Assembly (NCBI GenBank): GCA_036345935.2
Contig: JADWOT020000007.1
Coordinates: 3,095,050 to 3,159,049 of the forward strand
Direction: 5' to 3'
DNA length: 64,000 nucleotides
Origin: Taenia hydatigena
Taxonomy: Eukaryota; Platyhelminthes; Cestoda; Cyclophyllidea; Taeniidae
Below, one piece after another: positions 1-12,200 of this stretch (its first letter is position 1; every line of letters begins with the position of its first letter). Below the pieces are notes generated by a model. It was not told the origin of the DNA, did no database searches, and saw nothing but the letters and a program-made list of their open reading frames with translations. The position numbers and the translations under genes are program-made.

Positions 1-652
1 AGTATGCTTTGCCAACTTTTCCTTTTGTTTCACTCCTCATACTAACTTAACTATATCAAATGCTCCGTTTTATGAAGTGTTCAAGCTCTTTTGAAGCGCA
101 AATTCTCTTATCTAATCACCAGCCGTAATTGACTGCATAAGAAGTGGGTCATAAATACATGTCCACCCTCCCATTATCCAGCGACCATTGCTTAAAGCAC
201 TGCTCACCATCACTACTAAATAACTTTTCGCAGCCGTCAAAATTTAAGTGAGTGATAATTCTTTTCACCAATCATTCCTCAAACCACACATGACCGCTTA
301 TGCATAGCTAAATTTTGGGCGCGATTTCGTCACGTGACGTACCACCACCTCCCCTGTGCTCACCGCTAATCACACTGGGTCACACTTCTTAGTGGTTGAA
401 CAACGCCACCGCCAATGCTACATCAGACCGACAACTGTACCTACCCTATCCGGATCTCGTTTAAGCCAAGGCACAACTGCACTTTCTTTGATTTAAGCTA
501 GCATTCACGGAATCAACCTGAACGCAACTGAGCATGATTGATGCCGTGTGCGTTGGCGCATCAAATTCTAACAATTCCGAGCCACTCTGCGTTTCTTCAC
601 AAGCTTTCCTGCCCGATTTGTGAGGTTCTGAAACATTATAAGTACGTGGAAG
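1..652. other. Non-coding stretch
   Basis: No supportable gene. The sequence is AT-rich, with one more GC-rich patch around 540-650 just before a tRNA-like fragment. The motif gtgagtgataat near 249 recurs near 5089 and, with one change, near 20020, suggesting small repeat fragments. Confidence 0.4.
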
Positions 653-717
653 GCCCACCCGGGTAGCGCGTTGGTCTCATAATCTGAAGGTCGCGAGTGC
701 GGGTCTTGCTCTGGGCA
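653..717 (+). pseudogene. tRNA-Met-like pseudogene (CAU anticodon, D arm deleted)
   Basis: The segment matches the eukaryotic elongator tRNA-Met pattern. It starts GCCC, has the block GTAGCGCG, an anticodon loop CTCATAA (anticodon CAU) followed by TCTGAAGGTC, and ends TGGGCA, which pairs partly with the 5' end. It is only 65 nt long because about ten bases of the D arm, the part holding the first internal promoter box, are missing. The second promoter box is also altered (GAGTGCGGGTC where GAGTTCGAGCC is expected). It therefore looks like a dead copy or the head of a tRNA-derived repeat. An inverted tRNA-like copy lies 135 bases downstream. Confidence 0.6.
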
Positions 718-852
718 ATGCTTTTCCCTCCAGAATTCTCCTTTGGCGCCCGATGGCAAGTAGTGACAAGACAGCTGCAACTACGCATGCGCACATTTCT
801 AGACACTTTGGCACTGCTGCAAAAGAACGTATATTGGTGTGGGTAAACAAGA

Positions 853-925
853 CACCCATGGTAGGACTCAAACCCACAATCTTCTACTTGGGAGCCAGAC
901 ACATTACCCATTGGGCCGCGCGGTC
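853..925 (-). pseudogene. tRNA-Arg-derived fragment with a CCC anticodon
   Basis: Read on the minus strand this 73-nt segment follows the tRNA-Arg layout seen at 4936-5008: CCCAATGG in the D arm, an anticodon arm, then AGAAGAT and a T arm GTGGG-TTTGAGT-CCTAC whose five pairs all form. The anticodon loop is CTCCCAA, so the triplet is CCC (glycine-type) rather than CCG. The acceptor stem pairs poorly, with about four of seven positions. This mix of a preserved T arm, a broken acceptor stem and a changed anticodon suggests a tRNA-derived repeat or pseudogene. The Arg assignment rests on resemblance only. Confidence 0.55.
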
Positions 926-1044
926 TAGACTCCGGCTTTTTAAACACTAAACCCACTTATTTTGTCAAGGATGGATACCACTGCAACTGCACACTTTTAG
1001 TTCTTTATCCTAATACGCCATCAATTCTATTACCCAAGCAGTGC

Positions 1045-1685
1045 GAAATAACAATTTTCGGCTCAGTTTACATCACTCCTCCCCATTCCCATAGGTTTTA
1101 CTAATTTTTCCGTAATACTTGGCTCCTCACAATATCCATTCCCCATCTGACGTTCTGGGTGTCATTCACACCTAACATGTCCTTTGTTTTCTTCACATGT
1201 TTTGGCAGTGCTTACATTTTGCGCTCCCCTGTTACGTCATTTTGGTAGTTGATTTTAATCCTTTGTCCCTTTTGTCGATTTTTTGCAACCTTCATTGACA
1301 ATTTTGTAAATGTAGCAAGCTAGAGTGATCGCGGTGTATTCAGACGACATATTTTAGATTTCAGCACTTATGGGCTAATCGTACTTCTCCAAAGCCTAAA
1401 TCCACTTGAAAATATTGTCAAATCGTGTTGCTGCGAGCGTCTGGCACCACGAGCCTGCAATCTTTGCCTTGGGAAACCAAGGTCTTATCAGTTAACCAGC
1501 TAGAACTCCGCTTTAGCTCAAAGATGGACCAAGCTTACACGCTTAAAATTGTGGTTATTCATTAACTTAAGACAACTGCAGGGTCCAGCGGTTCTGCGCT
1601 GTGGTTTTGACTTGAAGTGCGTAAGTTTCCTGATTCGAAATTTGGTTGGGTCCGACACCTGATTTGTACTTGGTAGTTATCTGGT
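1045..1685 (+). repeat. Dispersed repeat R1, copy 1
   Basis: This segment aligns along its length, in the same orientation, with 53305-53990. Matching blocks in the same order include a start resembling ttacatcactcct (1068), a central block around taatcgtacttctccaa (1376), and an end resembling gatttgtacttggtag (1661). Identity judged by eye is roughly 60-70 percent with small gaps, so the copies are old. No open frame is shared and no protein family is recognisable. No terminal repeats or target-site duplication could be seen. It starts about 120 bases after the inverted tRNA-like fragment, but copy 2 does not have tRNA-like sequence at the matching distance. Confidence 0.65.
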
Positions 1686-3823
1686 AAACGCGTTTTAAAG
1701 TTCTTGGGTCACTGCTTAGTCAGATTTTTGTTGGTTGCTACTTTATCTGAAGCCCTTTGCAAGCGGTTCTCCTTTTTATCCCATCATTTGCACATACATG
1801 ACTAAAATTGCTATCCAGGGTCATCAAGTTGATTGTAAAAATGAACTCCTTCGATGTTTATTTACCGATGTTATTGCGAAAGAAGATCAATCAAGCTTTG
1901 TATTAGAAGGTAAATATCCTTCCTGATTGGTCTTAGATGATGCTTACGGACAGATGCCTGCACACTTTTCTAACTTAGAGTGGACAGTTAGTCATTGCGC
2001 CAAAACTAGACGTCTGGGAGTGCCTGTTTTACCAATTGAGGAGGCCAACCCAGTAGGGGTGACAAAGTCGTGACTGACGCGTCATGATATGCATTGAGTG
2101 AGGTCAGAGGCATTCTCTTGTAGGAGGGCTGGACAAGGTTACCATACTCAAGACGTGTGTGCGTCGATATCAATGTCAAGCTGGTCACAGCGCCTCGTCT
2201 ACGGCGTTAAAATGAATATACAGCAATCGATGGACGCCATATTGACAATAAAGAAACTATGTGCTGCAGATCCAGCTGATGGACTGTCTTCAGAAGCAGC
2301 CTCATCGCTGCTACTTTCAATTAAGTTGAAATCATCCCATTCGACATCTTTATCTTAATCAAAGTCTTTTAAGAGGAAATGCTTACACTGCATAAATTTG
2401 GATTTTCTAGAGTGAGCGCGTAATTATTGCGTAGCACTGCACTGGTGGGAGATAACAACAAGAAGAATATTGTCTTGTGATGCACTTTGCGAATCAATGC
2501 GTCAAAATCGTGACGGTCTGGGTGCGCATTAGACGGAATGTGTTTTACGCATAGCCAAGGCTTTTACTGCTTTAAAAGCGGTGATATCACACATGCGATA
2601 GCACTCTTCAACCAATGGACAAGGGAAGAACGCCCTTTTTCGGGGAGCCGTTGAATGCCTTTCCTTCTGCAAGCATTATGTTCCGTAGCAAAAGTAATTA
2701 GGTCAACAGCATTAAATCTTAACAGAGCTTAGTTTCTTGCGCACGTTTATAAAATTTTTCCGTACATCTACGCATCAGCCATTGTAGATTCCAAATCATT
2801 ACATTGCCCATTCATTGAAATTGTATGGTATATAATAGAGTCATTATTATAGAAAGTCCAGATACGAATCCCATGGTCTAATTCTTCGTCAATAAGTCCT
2901 TACTTTACCAATGAGCTTTGTTAGACATCCACAGGCTCTCCATTACTCTGTGGAGCAGTGATTTTACCAGTCCTTAAGGCAAGAGTGAAATAGTTTAGCT
3001 GAGTCGAGTTGTTTAATCTGGTTGTTTGTCATTATTTGATCAAATCTTAATCCGCAATTTCAGACAACTTCTGGGATGCATTTGCGAAGATATGATCAAA
3101 CAAGTTAGCGAAGATGGTCACATTTCGTGAATGCAAGGCCGATTATTTGATAGTTGCTGAAATGCATTTGAGAGGGGCTAACGATTGTCTTGAGGTAATT
3201 GTGACAGTATGGGAGACAAAGGATTGAATGGATGAATGCGTCATGGGTGTAGCGAGGAGGTGGCATTGCGATAGATGGAAAGTGGAAGTAACGATGGGCG
3301 TAAAAAAAAAACAAATTTAAATGTACAGAAATAGTAGCAAGTTATTGGTGGGCATAAAAGGGCAAGCTAAAGATGCATTAACGAAAACAATAGGATAAGA
3401 GTGAGGGTCGCAAAGTTAAAAACAGTCAATAATCACGGCAGAGGAAAATGTGATTAACCACACATCGTCAGTAGTGCTATCACCACTTTTACGGCATGAG
3501 GATGCTGAGGGGAAAGGGAATGGAAGACGACGTTGGTGATACACTAGCAAAGTTGCGGACGGGAGTTGGCGGAAAAGATTGTCAACTGAGCGAATACTAT
3601 AGATTGCGTGTAGTGCAGCTCAGTGAGCATTAACAATGCCTTTCTGCGGGCCTTCACTACTGGTTGTATTTGTTCATAGTCCTTTTGGTCTCTGTGTGTA
3701 TGCTCTTTAATTTTACCTACTTGAGTTCCGTAAGGACCTGGTAGACTGACGTATGCAGTAGGCAAGAAAGTTATAGTGTGGTAAGAAGGGGGTTGGTTGA
3801 GCCGAAGGAAAGGCACGAAGCTG
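1686..3823. other. Mostly non-coding stretch
   Basis: Contains no gene that can be supported with confidence. A short acidic open frame on the minus strand (2199-2354) is listed separately. A run of ten A residues sits near 3302. Around 3180-3310 the + strand is purine-rich, with gaggtggcatt and ggaagtaacg blocks. Confidence 0.35.
2199..2354 (-). CDS. Short acidic, serine-rich open frame, unrecognised (possible exon or relic)
   Basis: On the minus strand 51 codons are open between a TAA at 2355-2357 and a TAG at 2199-2201. The first half is strongly acidic and serine-rich, with the pieces VEWDDFNLIESSSDEAASED then SPSAGSA. Such composition is typical of disordered, acidic stretches in real proteins and is less expected from random AT-rich DNA. 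An AG just upstream (TTAAG) could act as a splice acceptor, but its pyrimidine tract is weak. There is no homology to call, and it may be a relic of a repeat-borne gene. Confidence is low because the frame is short. Confidence 0.18.
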   Translation of the reverse strand, partial: DKDVEWDDFNLIESSSDEAASEDSPSAGSAAHSFFIVNMASIDCCIFILTP

Positions 3824-3905
3824 GACGAGGTGGTCGAGTGGCTAAGGCGATGGGTCGCTAATTCACTAGGGTCTCCAAGCATGAGCTTGAATCACATCTG
3901 CGTCG
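3824..3905 (+). pseudogene. tRNA-Ser(GCU)-like pseudogene
   Basis: The 82-nt length, the start GACGAGGTGGTCGAGTGG, the long variable arm and the GCT triplet in the loop TCGCTAA match eukaryotic tRNA-Ser(GCU). Several features argue against function. The invariant U33 before the anticodon is C. The T arm reads ATGAG-CTTGAAT-CACAT instead of the usual GTTCGAATC form, so both its stem and the internal promoter are damaged. The acceptor stem has one mismatch and one wobble. The first promoter box (TGGTCGAGTGG) is well kept. It is a decayed gene or the head of a tRNA-derived repeat. Confidence 0.7.
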
Positions 3906-4789
3906 TGACGACATTCCTTTTGACCTTCACACGGGATCACGTACGAAATTCGCTTTGCTTTACCCTTATTGCCTTCTCTAGAATATTGCTGGCCATATAT
4001 GCTCATGTAGAAGCGTGTGCAAAAGGGTTGAGTAACAAAACAGTAACAATGAGACCGAAGACACTTAAATCTCTAATCTAACACTGCAGTGCTCACAAGA
4101 CCCACCGCACTGTTCAGATGAGTGCTAGATATTATTGACTAGGAATACGACTTTCGAAAGATGTTCCAGACGCTATATGGCATTTGTTGCTGAGCTCTAG
4201 TTCCGAAGGGCGGGTAGTATAGAGCAACGATGAAGACGCCAATCCTAGATGAAGGTGGATATACTCCGTAGTAGTTCATATCACCTGGTCGACCGACTAA
4301 ATGTTGTTTACATTTGGCGTGTTTGATCACGTCATGAGAATGCGAACGTGTGAAAAAAATACGAAAATACACAAATAAATAAATTTATTCCCCAAAATGC
4401 ACAGAATCAGCGAAACACAACAGCAGATATATACAAATAAGTCGCAAACACAGAGATGCACCAAAACGCACCTATGACTTGAAACGCTTTCCAATTACGT
4501 GCTGCAAAACATAGGTTTCTGGTGCTTTGCCACATTCATCCACCAACGCTGCACGGAGTCATAAGAAGGTGTGCGAAGACAAAACAATGCAAGGTTGCAT
4601 GCGATTGGTACTCGGCTTCAAATGCATGGTCGCCCTTAATCTTAGAGAAACCCAGACAAGCTAAACAATGCACCAGTAAGCTAGTTAAACCTGTTCTCGA
4701 GCAATAACCTTAAAAAGCAATGCTAACACTGTTTAGGTAAACAGTAAAGCAAATGATGCTACCAGCCTACCTTAGGCGCCGTAGGCAGC
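3906..4789. other. Non-coding stretch
   Basis: No gene or RNA can be supported. Short open frames on both strands have no recognisable content. The sequence directly after the tRNA-Ser-like copy shows no clear poly(A) or simple-repeat tail that would mark the end of a SINE. Confidence 0.35.
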
Positions 4790-4861
4790 GGGCTCAGCTG
4801 GGATTTGAACCCGGGATCTCTCGCACCCAAAGCGAGAATCATACCACTAGGCCACTGAGCC
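4790..4861 (-). tRNA. tRNA-Pro (UGG)
   Basis: Read on the minus strand this 72-nt segment has all parts of a eukaryotic tRNA-Pro. The acceptor stem GGCTCAG pairs fully with CTGAGCC and is followed by discriminator C. The D arm includes GGCCTAGTGGTATGA (first promoter box). The anticodon arm is TCTCG-CTTTGGG-TGCGAGA with anticodon TGG, and the T arm carries GGTTCAAATCC (second promoter box). It would decode CCA/CCG/CCU proline codons. The one defect is a C-A mismatch in the T stem (positions 50 and 64), which is tolerable but could mean early decay. Its 5' end faces the 5' end of the tRNA-Arg gene 74 bases away. Confidence 0.88.
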
Positions 4862-4935
4862 GCGCAAACGCCGCAGCAAGCCGCGCAACCGTTGCAGTAA
4901 ATTAGCAAAAATACTCTAATTTCAGGTGCATTTTG

Positions 4936-5008
4936 TTCCTAGTGGCCCAATGGATAAGGCGTCGGTTTCCGGAGCCGGAGATCGTGGGTTCGAGTCCCAC
5001 CCAGGATG
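4936..5008 (+). tRNA. tRNA-Arg (CCG), with a weakened acceptor stem
   Basis: A 73-nt tRNA fold with D arm GGCCCAATGGATAAGGC, anticodon loop TTCCGGA (anticodon CCG, reading CGG arginine codons) and a perfect T arm GTGGG-TTCGAGT-CCCAC. Both internal promoter boxes are in good shape. The acceptor stem TTCCTAG against CCAGGAT has two mismatches (1-72 and 6-67), where a functional eukaryotic tRNA-Arg would normally begin with G and pair throughout. It may be a working gene with an atypical acceptor, a recent pseudogene, or a tRNA-derived repeat head, since a related copy exists at 853-925. It is divergent from the neighbouring tRNA-Pro. Confidence 0.65.
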
Positions 5009-8000
5009 AGCAGCTCATCTCGCGCCGTGGTTACCTAGAGTCGTTAAAAGCGGGCATTTATAGGCTGATTATCCCTTGGCCTTGTGGTGAGTGATAATAC
5101 TCATTTAAAATCGGAGCAGTGGTCGGCGAGGTACGGTGACGCATTTACGTTTTCGTCCAGAAAACACTGGAAACAAACAAATGCGCATGTCAATCGCGCT
5201 CACTAATTAATGCATGCTTATACGATTGGTCTCAGGTGAAATTTGAACTACAATAGACGCCAGCATCGATTAGCTAGCAAATGCCACAGGAGGATGCCTA
5301 TCCTTGTCAGTGCGGCTACATGAGACTTCGGGTTGTCACGGTGATGGGTACAGAAATTGTGCATAATAGGTTCGAAGCATGCCAACCTTTGTTAGCAGTC
5401 TCCAACAAAGCGAGCACGGCTAAAGCGGTGCATCCATATAAACAAGGCGTCTCCCCGACGGCACGGAACTAACAGTGGCAACAGAAATCAACAAGTATTC
5501 GGGCAGATGTAACATTTCTGAAAATACTGACAGTTTACACACGTGGGGTCGACAGCACCTTTTTGTTTAAAAAACGGTACAGTCATCCAGACACTTCGTA
5601 TTCACAAAATCGGCAAAGAAATGCTAGGGATAATAGACAAGCAGAAACGGAACAATTGAATTAGTTGGAAAATAATGTGAGGTGTGAACGCAGTGTGTGA
5701 ACACTTCCATGAACGGTGAATAAAACGAAGTAAGTGAACAGGTGAGAAGGGCACTCTGAATGTTAGACAGGGAATAGATATTGTGAGGGGTAAAATAAGA
5801 AGGATGGGTATAATTTATGGGAAAAATAATGCGCTATGTGGGGATGAGGAAGAGTGATGTCAAGTGAGTTGAAAGTAATTAAGTGCCACTACCGAACCGA
5901 TGCGAGCTCAAATTGCCTGCGATGCCGGTTCCGCCACTTGCCCGGAGACCGACAAATTCACCATTACCCTTGCCACATCCCTCATCCATCCAACCGCATC
6001 CAGGTTGTTGCTACACAATACCTTTCTTCATGCTATGCGTCAAAACCTAGTCAAGGCATAAAACTGACCACTGATGCCATAACTTGGAGATAACAGGGAG
6101 ACAGTATTGATGTGATCTGATTAACTGTTAAGACACGTCCAATCGCACGTTAACGAGGATATTCATCGTCAAAAATTACCCGTGTCTTAATTAGCTTTAC
6201 CTTGGTATCTGAGTTTGCCGGTAATTACTAGCCCTACTGTTTACGAACTACTAACCACAAGCTTATACTGAGTTTTAGATTACATACCCGTTTTCCGCGA
6301 TTTCAAGTACATTGCATCAAGCACACTTCTTTGCATGTTTTCATAGCGAGCGCCATACGATCGCAGAGGAAAGGGTATTTGTGGAAGAAAACTAATTTAT
6401 CCAGCAACCCAGGAAAGGTTGCTATTTAAGGACTAAGTCAATAACACGAAACGTAGGTAGAAGAGTGAAATTCAAGTTACTGGCTCATATCTAATATTCA
6501 GAAGTAGCACTTTCCACTAAGCACTAGCCAACTTTCGCTGGGAGCAAGTCGCAGTTGTAACAAATTTACCTCTGGCTGTGTCACCTCTCGTAAGATCCCA
6601 TGCTAGACTGGAATATTGAGGATGGAAACCGGAATCGACAGCAAAACAAACTAAGCAGAAAATCGCAGAGTCCCATCCCTCTTGTAATATTCATTACGTA
6701 GGCCAACGAACCACCTTCATTCTTAAACACGCTCCTTAGCCATAGTAAGCCCTAGACGGAGTGAAGTTGCCTGTTTAATCAAACATCTTAAATGTGCCCG
6801 ATATTAACGATTGGTGCGGATAGTTCGCCGGTAATTGTTAAAGGCCGAACTCGTTACAATGTGTTCAATTTAGCATTAATGCAAAAAACCTTGTGGTTTT
6901 AATCCGGCTCTCAGTGCAAGAGAATATCAAAGTAATTATGTTATAACTTAGGCAGCACATCCATGCATATGCTTTGAATTCATCGAGTTTGTGTTCCTTC
7001 GCGTCGAACAAGAGATGCTCTCACAGAAAGCAAGAAGATTTGGACTCAATAGCGGCTAAGGAACAGAGAAGCGGAAGGAGAAATTATACTTGTTGCACTG
7101 ATTTTCGGTCCCATGTGCCATGCTGACATTCAAAAAGTCGACTTCTCAAGAAAGCCAATTCTATCGGTGTTACAATAAAAAGAGCTTGCGGATCCCATTG
7201 CTAATAAAAAGTGGAAGGAATTGATAAGGCATGTTAATATAGATTGTACTGGTATTTGTGGAGAGGGTGTATCAAAATATTAATTGACAGGCGATTAATG
7301 GACGGACGGAGTAATATTCGAGGTGGTATGCTAGGTGTGTGGTTAGGTGGCTAGCAATTTTGGCGATGGTTATGACGATTGGTGCTGATGGTTCATTGCA
7401 TAGCAGCAGCGCATCCATCGCTTTTAACGAAAATCATGGTGCATAGGGAGTGCTGTTTTCATATGACGACATACCAACTTACCTGTTTTTTCCAAATAGC
7501 AGAGCCATAATATACGCCAGCGGTTTATCACGGAATTACTTGCCATTTGAGGCTATCTTGTCAGTCACATTCATCGCAAAATGGACACACTCACAAGGTT
7601 AAAAGCTGTGATAAAGATCGAATGACATACGAATATGATACATTGGGGACATTTTCATGAGGATAACAATGAGATTGGTGAATAAGCTGCAACACCGTAT
7701 GCTCAGTGTAGAATGGTGAAGCTCTCAGCAGTTGCATGCCACCAGAGAGCCACTTAGCGCTACGACACCTAGGTTTGAGAGGGTTGCTCTTCTTTTAGTG
7801 CAAAGCAACACAAGCGATAATTGACTTGATTGACATGACATGATTCATTTTGCCGCCCCAACTTTGCCAAGAGTTTTATGACATGTGCCACAAACATGCT
7901 CTAACATGAAAAGAATGAGTTACTCATTTGCCATTAAAAAATTTATTTGGTATAGACCGCGAGATGATCCGAAGTGTCATTACCTCCATACTCTGTTCGT

Positions 8001-9114
8001 CTTCTTACATTTCCTACCTTCATTACGATTGCCTGTATTTATCCACGACAACGTCCACTTATCATCTGACACGCACGCACACATTCGCACACCCAAACCG
8101 ATTCCTTTTAATAATCTGAAGGGAACGGTCACAATCTCGTCTGCACTCAGCCTTTCTGCACCAATCACTCATGAGTTATATTAAGTGCTCTTTACATTAG
8201 CGAAGCGGGTGCTGTTTTATGCACACGGAATCTAGCCGCTTACCAGTCGTTAAAATATTAGCTCTACCTTGGCTCGGTAAAAATGAGTAAGAATGCAAAC
8301 CATAAGAACCGCAATTTTAAAGCAACAATAGAGCAAAAAGATTAAAAGCAATCGCTAGCTACGAAAAGAATATTTGTGGGATGGAAATCAATGCCAAGAC
8401 ATGTGATAGTTTGCATAGGGGAAAGGAATAAAGGACAGAAGAAGAAAGGTTCTATCAGGATGATAGGGTGCAAGGCACTGCTAGAACAGAATGGCCAATG
8501 GCACATTTACAGGTTTTGTGCACTTACGCAAACAGGAGATAGTACAGAATTAAGAGACCGGCATCTCCGAGTCAAATGCTCGTAGGATGAAACTGACTTG
8601 CAAGCTATCAAAGTCAATTATGTAAGACGCACACAAATTGTAGTGCAGCTATAGGTTTTGAAATCATTTTACCAACCCGCAGATCTTTATCAAGACGTAT
8701 CAAAGTAAAATTTATGCAATTTAACAATCCTTCGCGGTCGAAGAGAGAGAAAAATTGGAATGAACGCATTTGTTAATGATGAGTAACTTGGTTTCGCCAC
8801 AATGAGGAGCGGCTAGGCCAATTAAAAATGTGTGTATTAATTCTTTCCCTTCATGCACCTGACTAAAACACCATTGCTCCGAAGCAACATTGCAATGAGT
8901 CAGAGGAGTTATAGCATTCACTTATAAATTTACAAGCACTCGGTTTACTCCTTTTTTCGCAAAAAATGATGGAAGCAGAATGGTGCGATAAGTGCTTGGC
9001 ACAATTCACTGCGTTTTGTCACCGAGACCCAACAGTTGATGCTCAGTGGCTTTTTGATTAGAGACCGTGAAATAGCTCTCAGTGTATGAAATCGAATTTA
9101 ACTTTACCTGGCTG
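5009..9114. other. Gene-free stretch
   Basis: About 4 kb without a supportable gene. A minus-strand segment at 5228-5258 resembles a decayed tRNA T arm (ttgtagttcaaatttcac) but has no convincing remainder. The 12-mer gccgtggttacc at 5020 is the exact reverse complement of ggtaaccacggc at 19916. The rest is ordinary AT-rich sequence. Confidence 0.35.
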
Positions 9115-9262
9115 TTGGGTGACAAGCGCATGATGACCTTTAGTTATCAAAGACAGACATTCATAGCCCCCAAGCAAGCAGAGTGTTCCTTTGCACAGGT
9201 CACAATTGTGCATTGTAGTTGACTATCTTGAATGAACGAGCTTGTACAGGCCACTAGTTTTT
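9115..9262 (+). repeat. Dispersed repeat R3, copy 1
   Basis: Aligns in the same orientation with 17518-17675. Shared blocks in order are gtgacaagcgca against gagacaagcgca, tttagttatcaaagac against tttgttatcagac, and agcagagtgttcctttgcacaggtcac against agcagagcgttcccttgcacagatcac. The copies are diverged and no coding function is visible. Class unknown. Confidence 0.65.
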
Positions 9263-12200
9263 TATTTGATCGATTGGTCAGGAGGCACGTTAATAGCGAA
9301 GGCAACAATGAAGCACTGAATTTATAGCAATGGGGAAGGACCGATAGCCTTAATAGATCTCAAACTCTGAGAAGACGATCATCAATTTGTGGCCTAGAAG
9401 AACATTTGAGAATTTAAGCGTAAACAATGTCGCCTTCCATCAAAAATCACCAGTGACAGAAATGGAGCGTTGGCAAATTCAAAAGAGTGCCAGTACGTCC
9501 CGAAATTGTTGAGATTCATAACGGTGCGCAATAAACCAGATTCGAGTAAGGTCTGAAGGCCTATTGGCAGCCTCTCCTTCGAAGGTGTTTACGTTCTCAT
9601 CTTGTGAGAGGACATCTTTTAAAAAAGCCTTTGTTCTGCACAAGTACATTGAGCTTTCTGCTGCAGACATGTAAATTTGAAATAAGGCTCAAATAATTAA
9701 AGCTGCTCATTGATTCCCATAGTTTTTCCATGTCAGCAATTACTTAGCTCAATGTCATTAAGGCGACTGGCATACTCGCGATTCACTCCCGGTTCATGCT
9801 ATTTTAGTCGGGACTTCGTAGCATTCTAAGGTAAGGAACGAACCACCAGAGAAGTAGACTATGTTAGCTGGAGGTAAAATAACCTTCTAGTATGATAAGA
9901 GGATGTGTCGTTGGACACCTCCACTGGCTGTATGTGTAGTCTCAACAGAACCACTTGCACCACATCAATCACGATATGCAACACATAGACCGATGGGCAA
10001 ACCCTTTGACCCATTTAGAGCCCATGCGTATCGTTCTTTTGTACTCCTCTTTATTCTTAGCTCTCAGTTTGATAAGTACTGCATCATTGACTCGTAATCG
10101 CTCTTTTCTTCCACCCTTATCCAATCCCCGATTTGCACTAATATCCACTTTCTAAACACATCTATTCCTGCTTACTGATCATCAGGTGTAGGTCACATTC
10201 AGCCTACTTTCAGTATCGTAGCTGCTCAATCGAGGCTTTATATAGGAGTTGATGAGGTCTCGTCCACTAGGACATTTGCACCTTTTAATAGTGTTTGCCT
10301 CGTGGCGAATTTCTCCGCCCTGTCTATGCTGCAATAGCTTCAATTTGGTATGCTGTTGGGCTCTAGTTGCGCTTTTATGCTTTGAATGAACTGATTGCAC
10401 AAGATGCTGACTGAAACCAATGTCGTATTTATCGCAGCAAAATTGGCAACAACAAAGAAGTGCTGACGGATAGATGACTTGTGGGTGGAAACTAAGCAGG
10501 TGGATGCAGGATTTTTTTAAGGCAAAGTTGTTCTAATTTTTATGCGCATTGATGATGTGGGAGTGGAGGCAAGGAAATGGAGGTATCACGTGCACGTGAC
10601 CACAGCTGCACCGCCTGTCTGAATATCTGACCACATTCAAATGAAATGCACTCCTTCTCTTCCTCTTTCTCCCCTTGGCATCATTGGCTTGATAAGGGTG
10701 ACTAGGCAGTTTCTCTTGGGTTGAGTGGCCTTACTGTTGCAGATGTGCCCTTATTTTCAGTATTGTGTGGTTGGCAATACTCAGTTCCAATTCGCATTAA
10801 TTCGAAGGCCATATTTTTACCATGTCCCACTTTTATTTTATTTCACTCTACTTCCAAAAAGTGGTATTTGGTATTATTTTTGCAATGGAGATCATTATTT
10901 GTTCCAATTATAGAAACTTACGTTCCACATAGAGTAAATTGGAATTCAGAAGAATTGCGGAAATCAATGTCTTCCATCAATCTTTAAACACTTAACGCTG
11001 GCAGCGACCACGAAGAGGAACTGTCTGAAAAGAAACCGTCAATCACCTTAAGCAACCAACGGTGATAGTGCTAAAATTGATTTGACATACCGGGCTTGGT
11101 GCATAACAGAAGTAAAGATCGTTGCGCATTCAAAAACAAAATGCTGTCTAGATGTGATGCTTAAGGGTCAGCGGTGTGATCCATTAGGAGTATTGAAACA
11201 GTCAAGCATTCATTCTGCTTTTCTGCTTCATCTGCCCTGTCTATAATAAACGCTTCATCTATTGGTTATCCAGTTGGTGCCCGGTAGAACCAATGGCACT
11301 AAGGCAGATAAAGCATATTTTTGAATAATTGAAGTACATAGTCGCATTTATCGTGATTTAGGTCTTTTGTCAATCATTCGTTGCCGAGCATTCAATGCAT
11401 TCCTTTTTTGAATTTTACTTCGAAGAAGCACTTGACAAATTGAGGCAGGAGAGGAACCGTAAGTAGGCCGACCAAGAGCCAGTGAGTTACGTCTCCTTCT
11501 CGAAAATTATCAACTCGTTTTACTTAATAAAGTCCAGGTATTCGGATGTAAAACCTTGCCAAATAAATAGGCAAATGTAAAAGATAGCAATCAAACCTTG
11601 CTAACCAATGATTTGTGTCCGTTTAGTTAAGCATAATGATGACGGCTAAATGGGCCTTTAAAGTTCTCGAAACCATTTTAAAATTGAACTATGCACGGTA
11701 TTGTAGATCAATATAATGCGTGCAATGATGAAATGGGCGTGTTCAAAAGTCACTAGATCAGTGATTATACGAATAAGCTAGCAGTAGAGACTCAGACACC
11801 CAATTTAGCATTATGGTTTCAATTGTTTCGCGACGTGGTTGGTCTCAACCAATTCAATAATATAAATGTTAACATCCGTGTGCCCTGTATGGAGTCTCCA
11901 GTCCATACTACCCTGGCTTGGGGTCTGTGTTCAAGGCACCGTGCTCGTGCGCTCTGTCGGCAGGTAGCTAGTCGTAAAGGACAAGTGATTGATTTCACTC
12001 ACTTCATTGGTATGCTTAACTTTGGCATTACCCTTCCGACATGCGCTAAGCCTGTTTCCGTTAACGTTGCAGACGGTGAATGAAGGAAAATAAATCTTTT
12101 AAAGGCCTAATTGCATCGGGACATCCACCTATCATGGAGCCGCATTTTGTTACACAGGGCTTGATCTAAAGAGGTAAGGAAGCAACAGCATAGGAGTAAG

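Noticed and set aside
5228..5280. Minus-strand tRNA-like segment with a T-arm-like block
   Set aside because: Only the T-arm region resembles a tRNA. No D arm or anticodon arm of the right spacing could be drawn.
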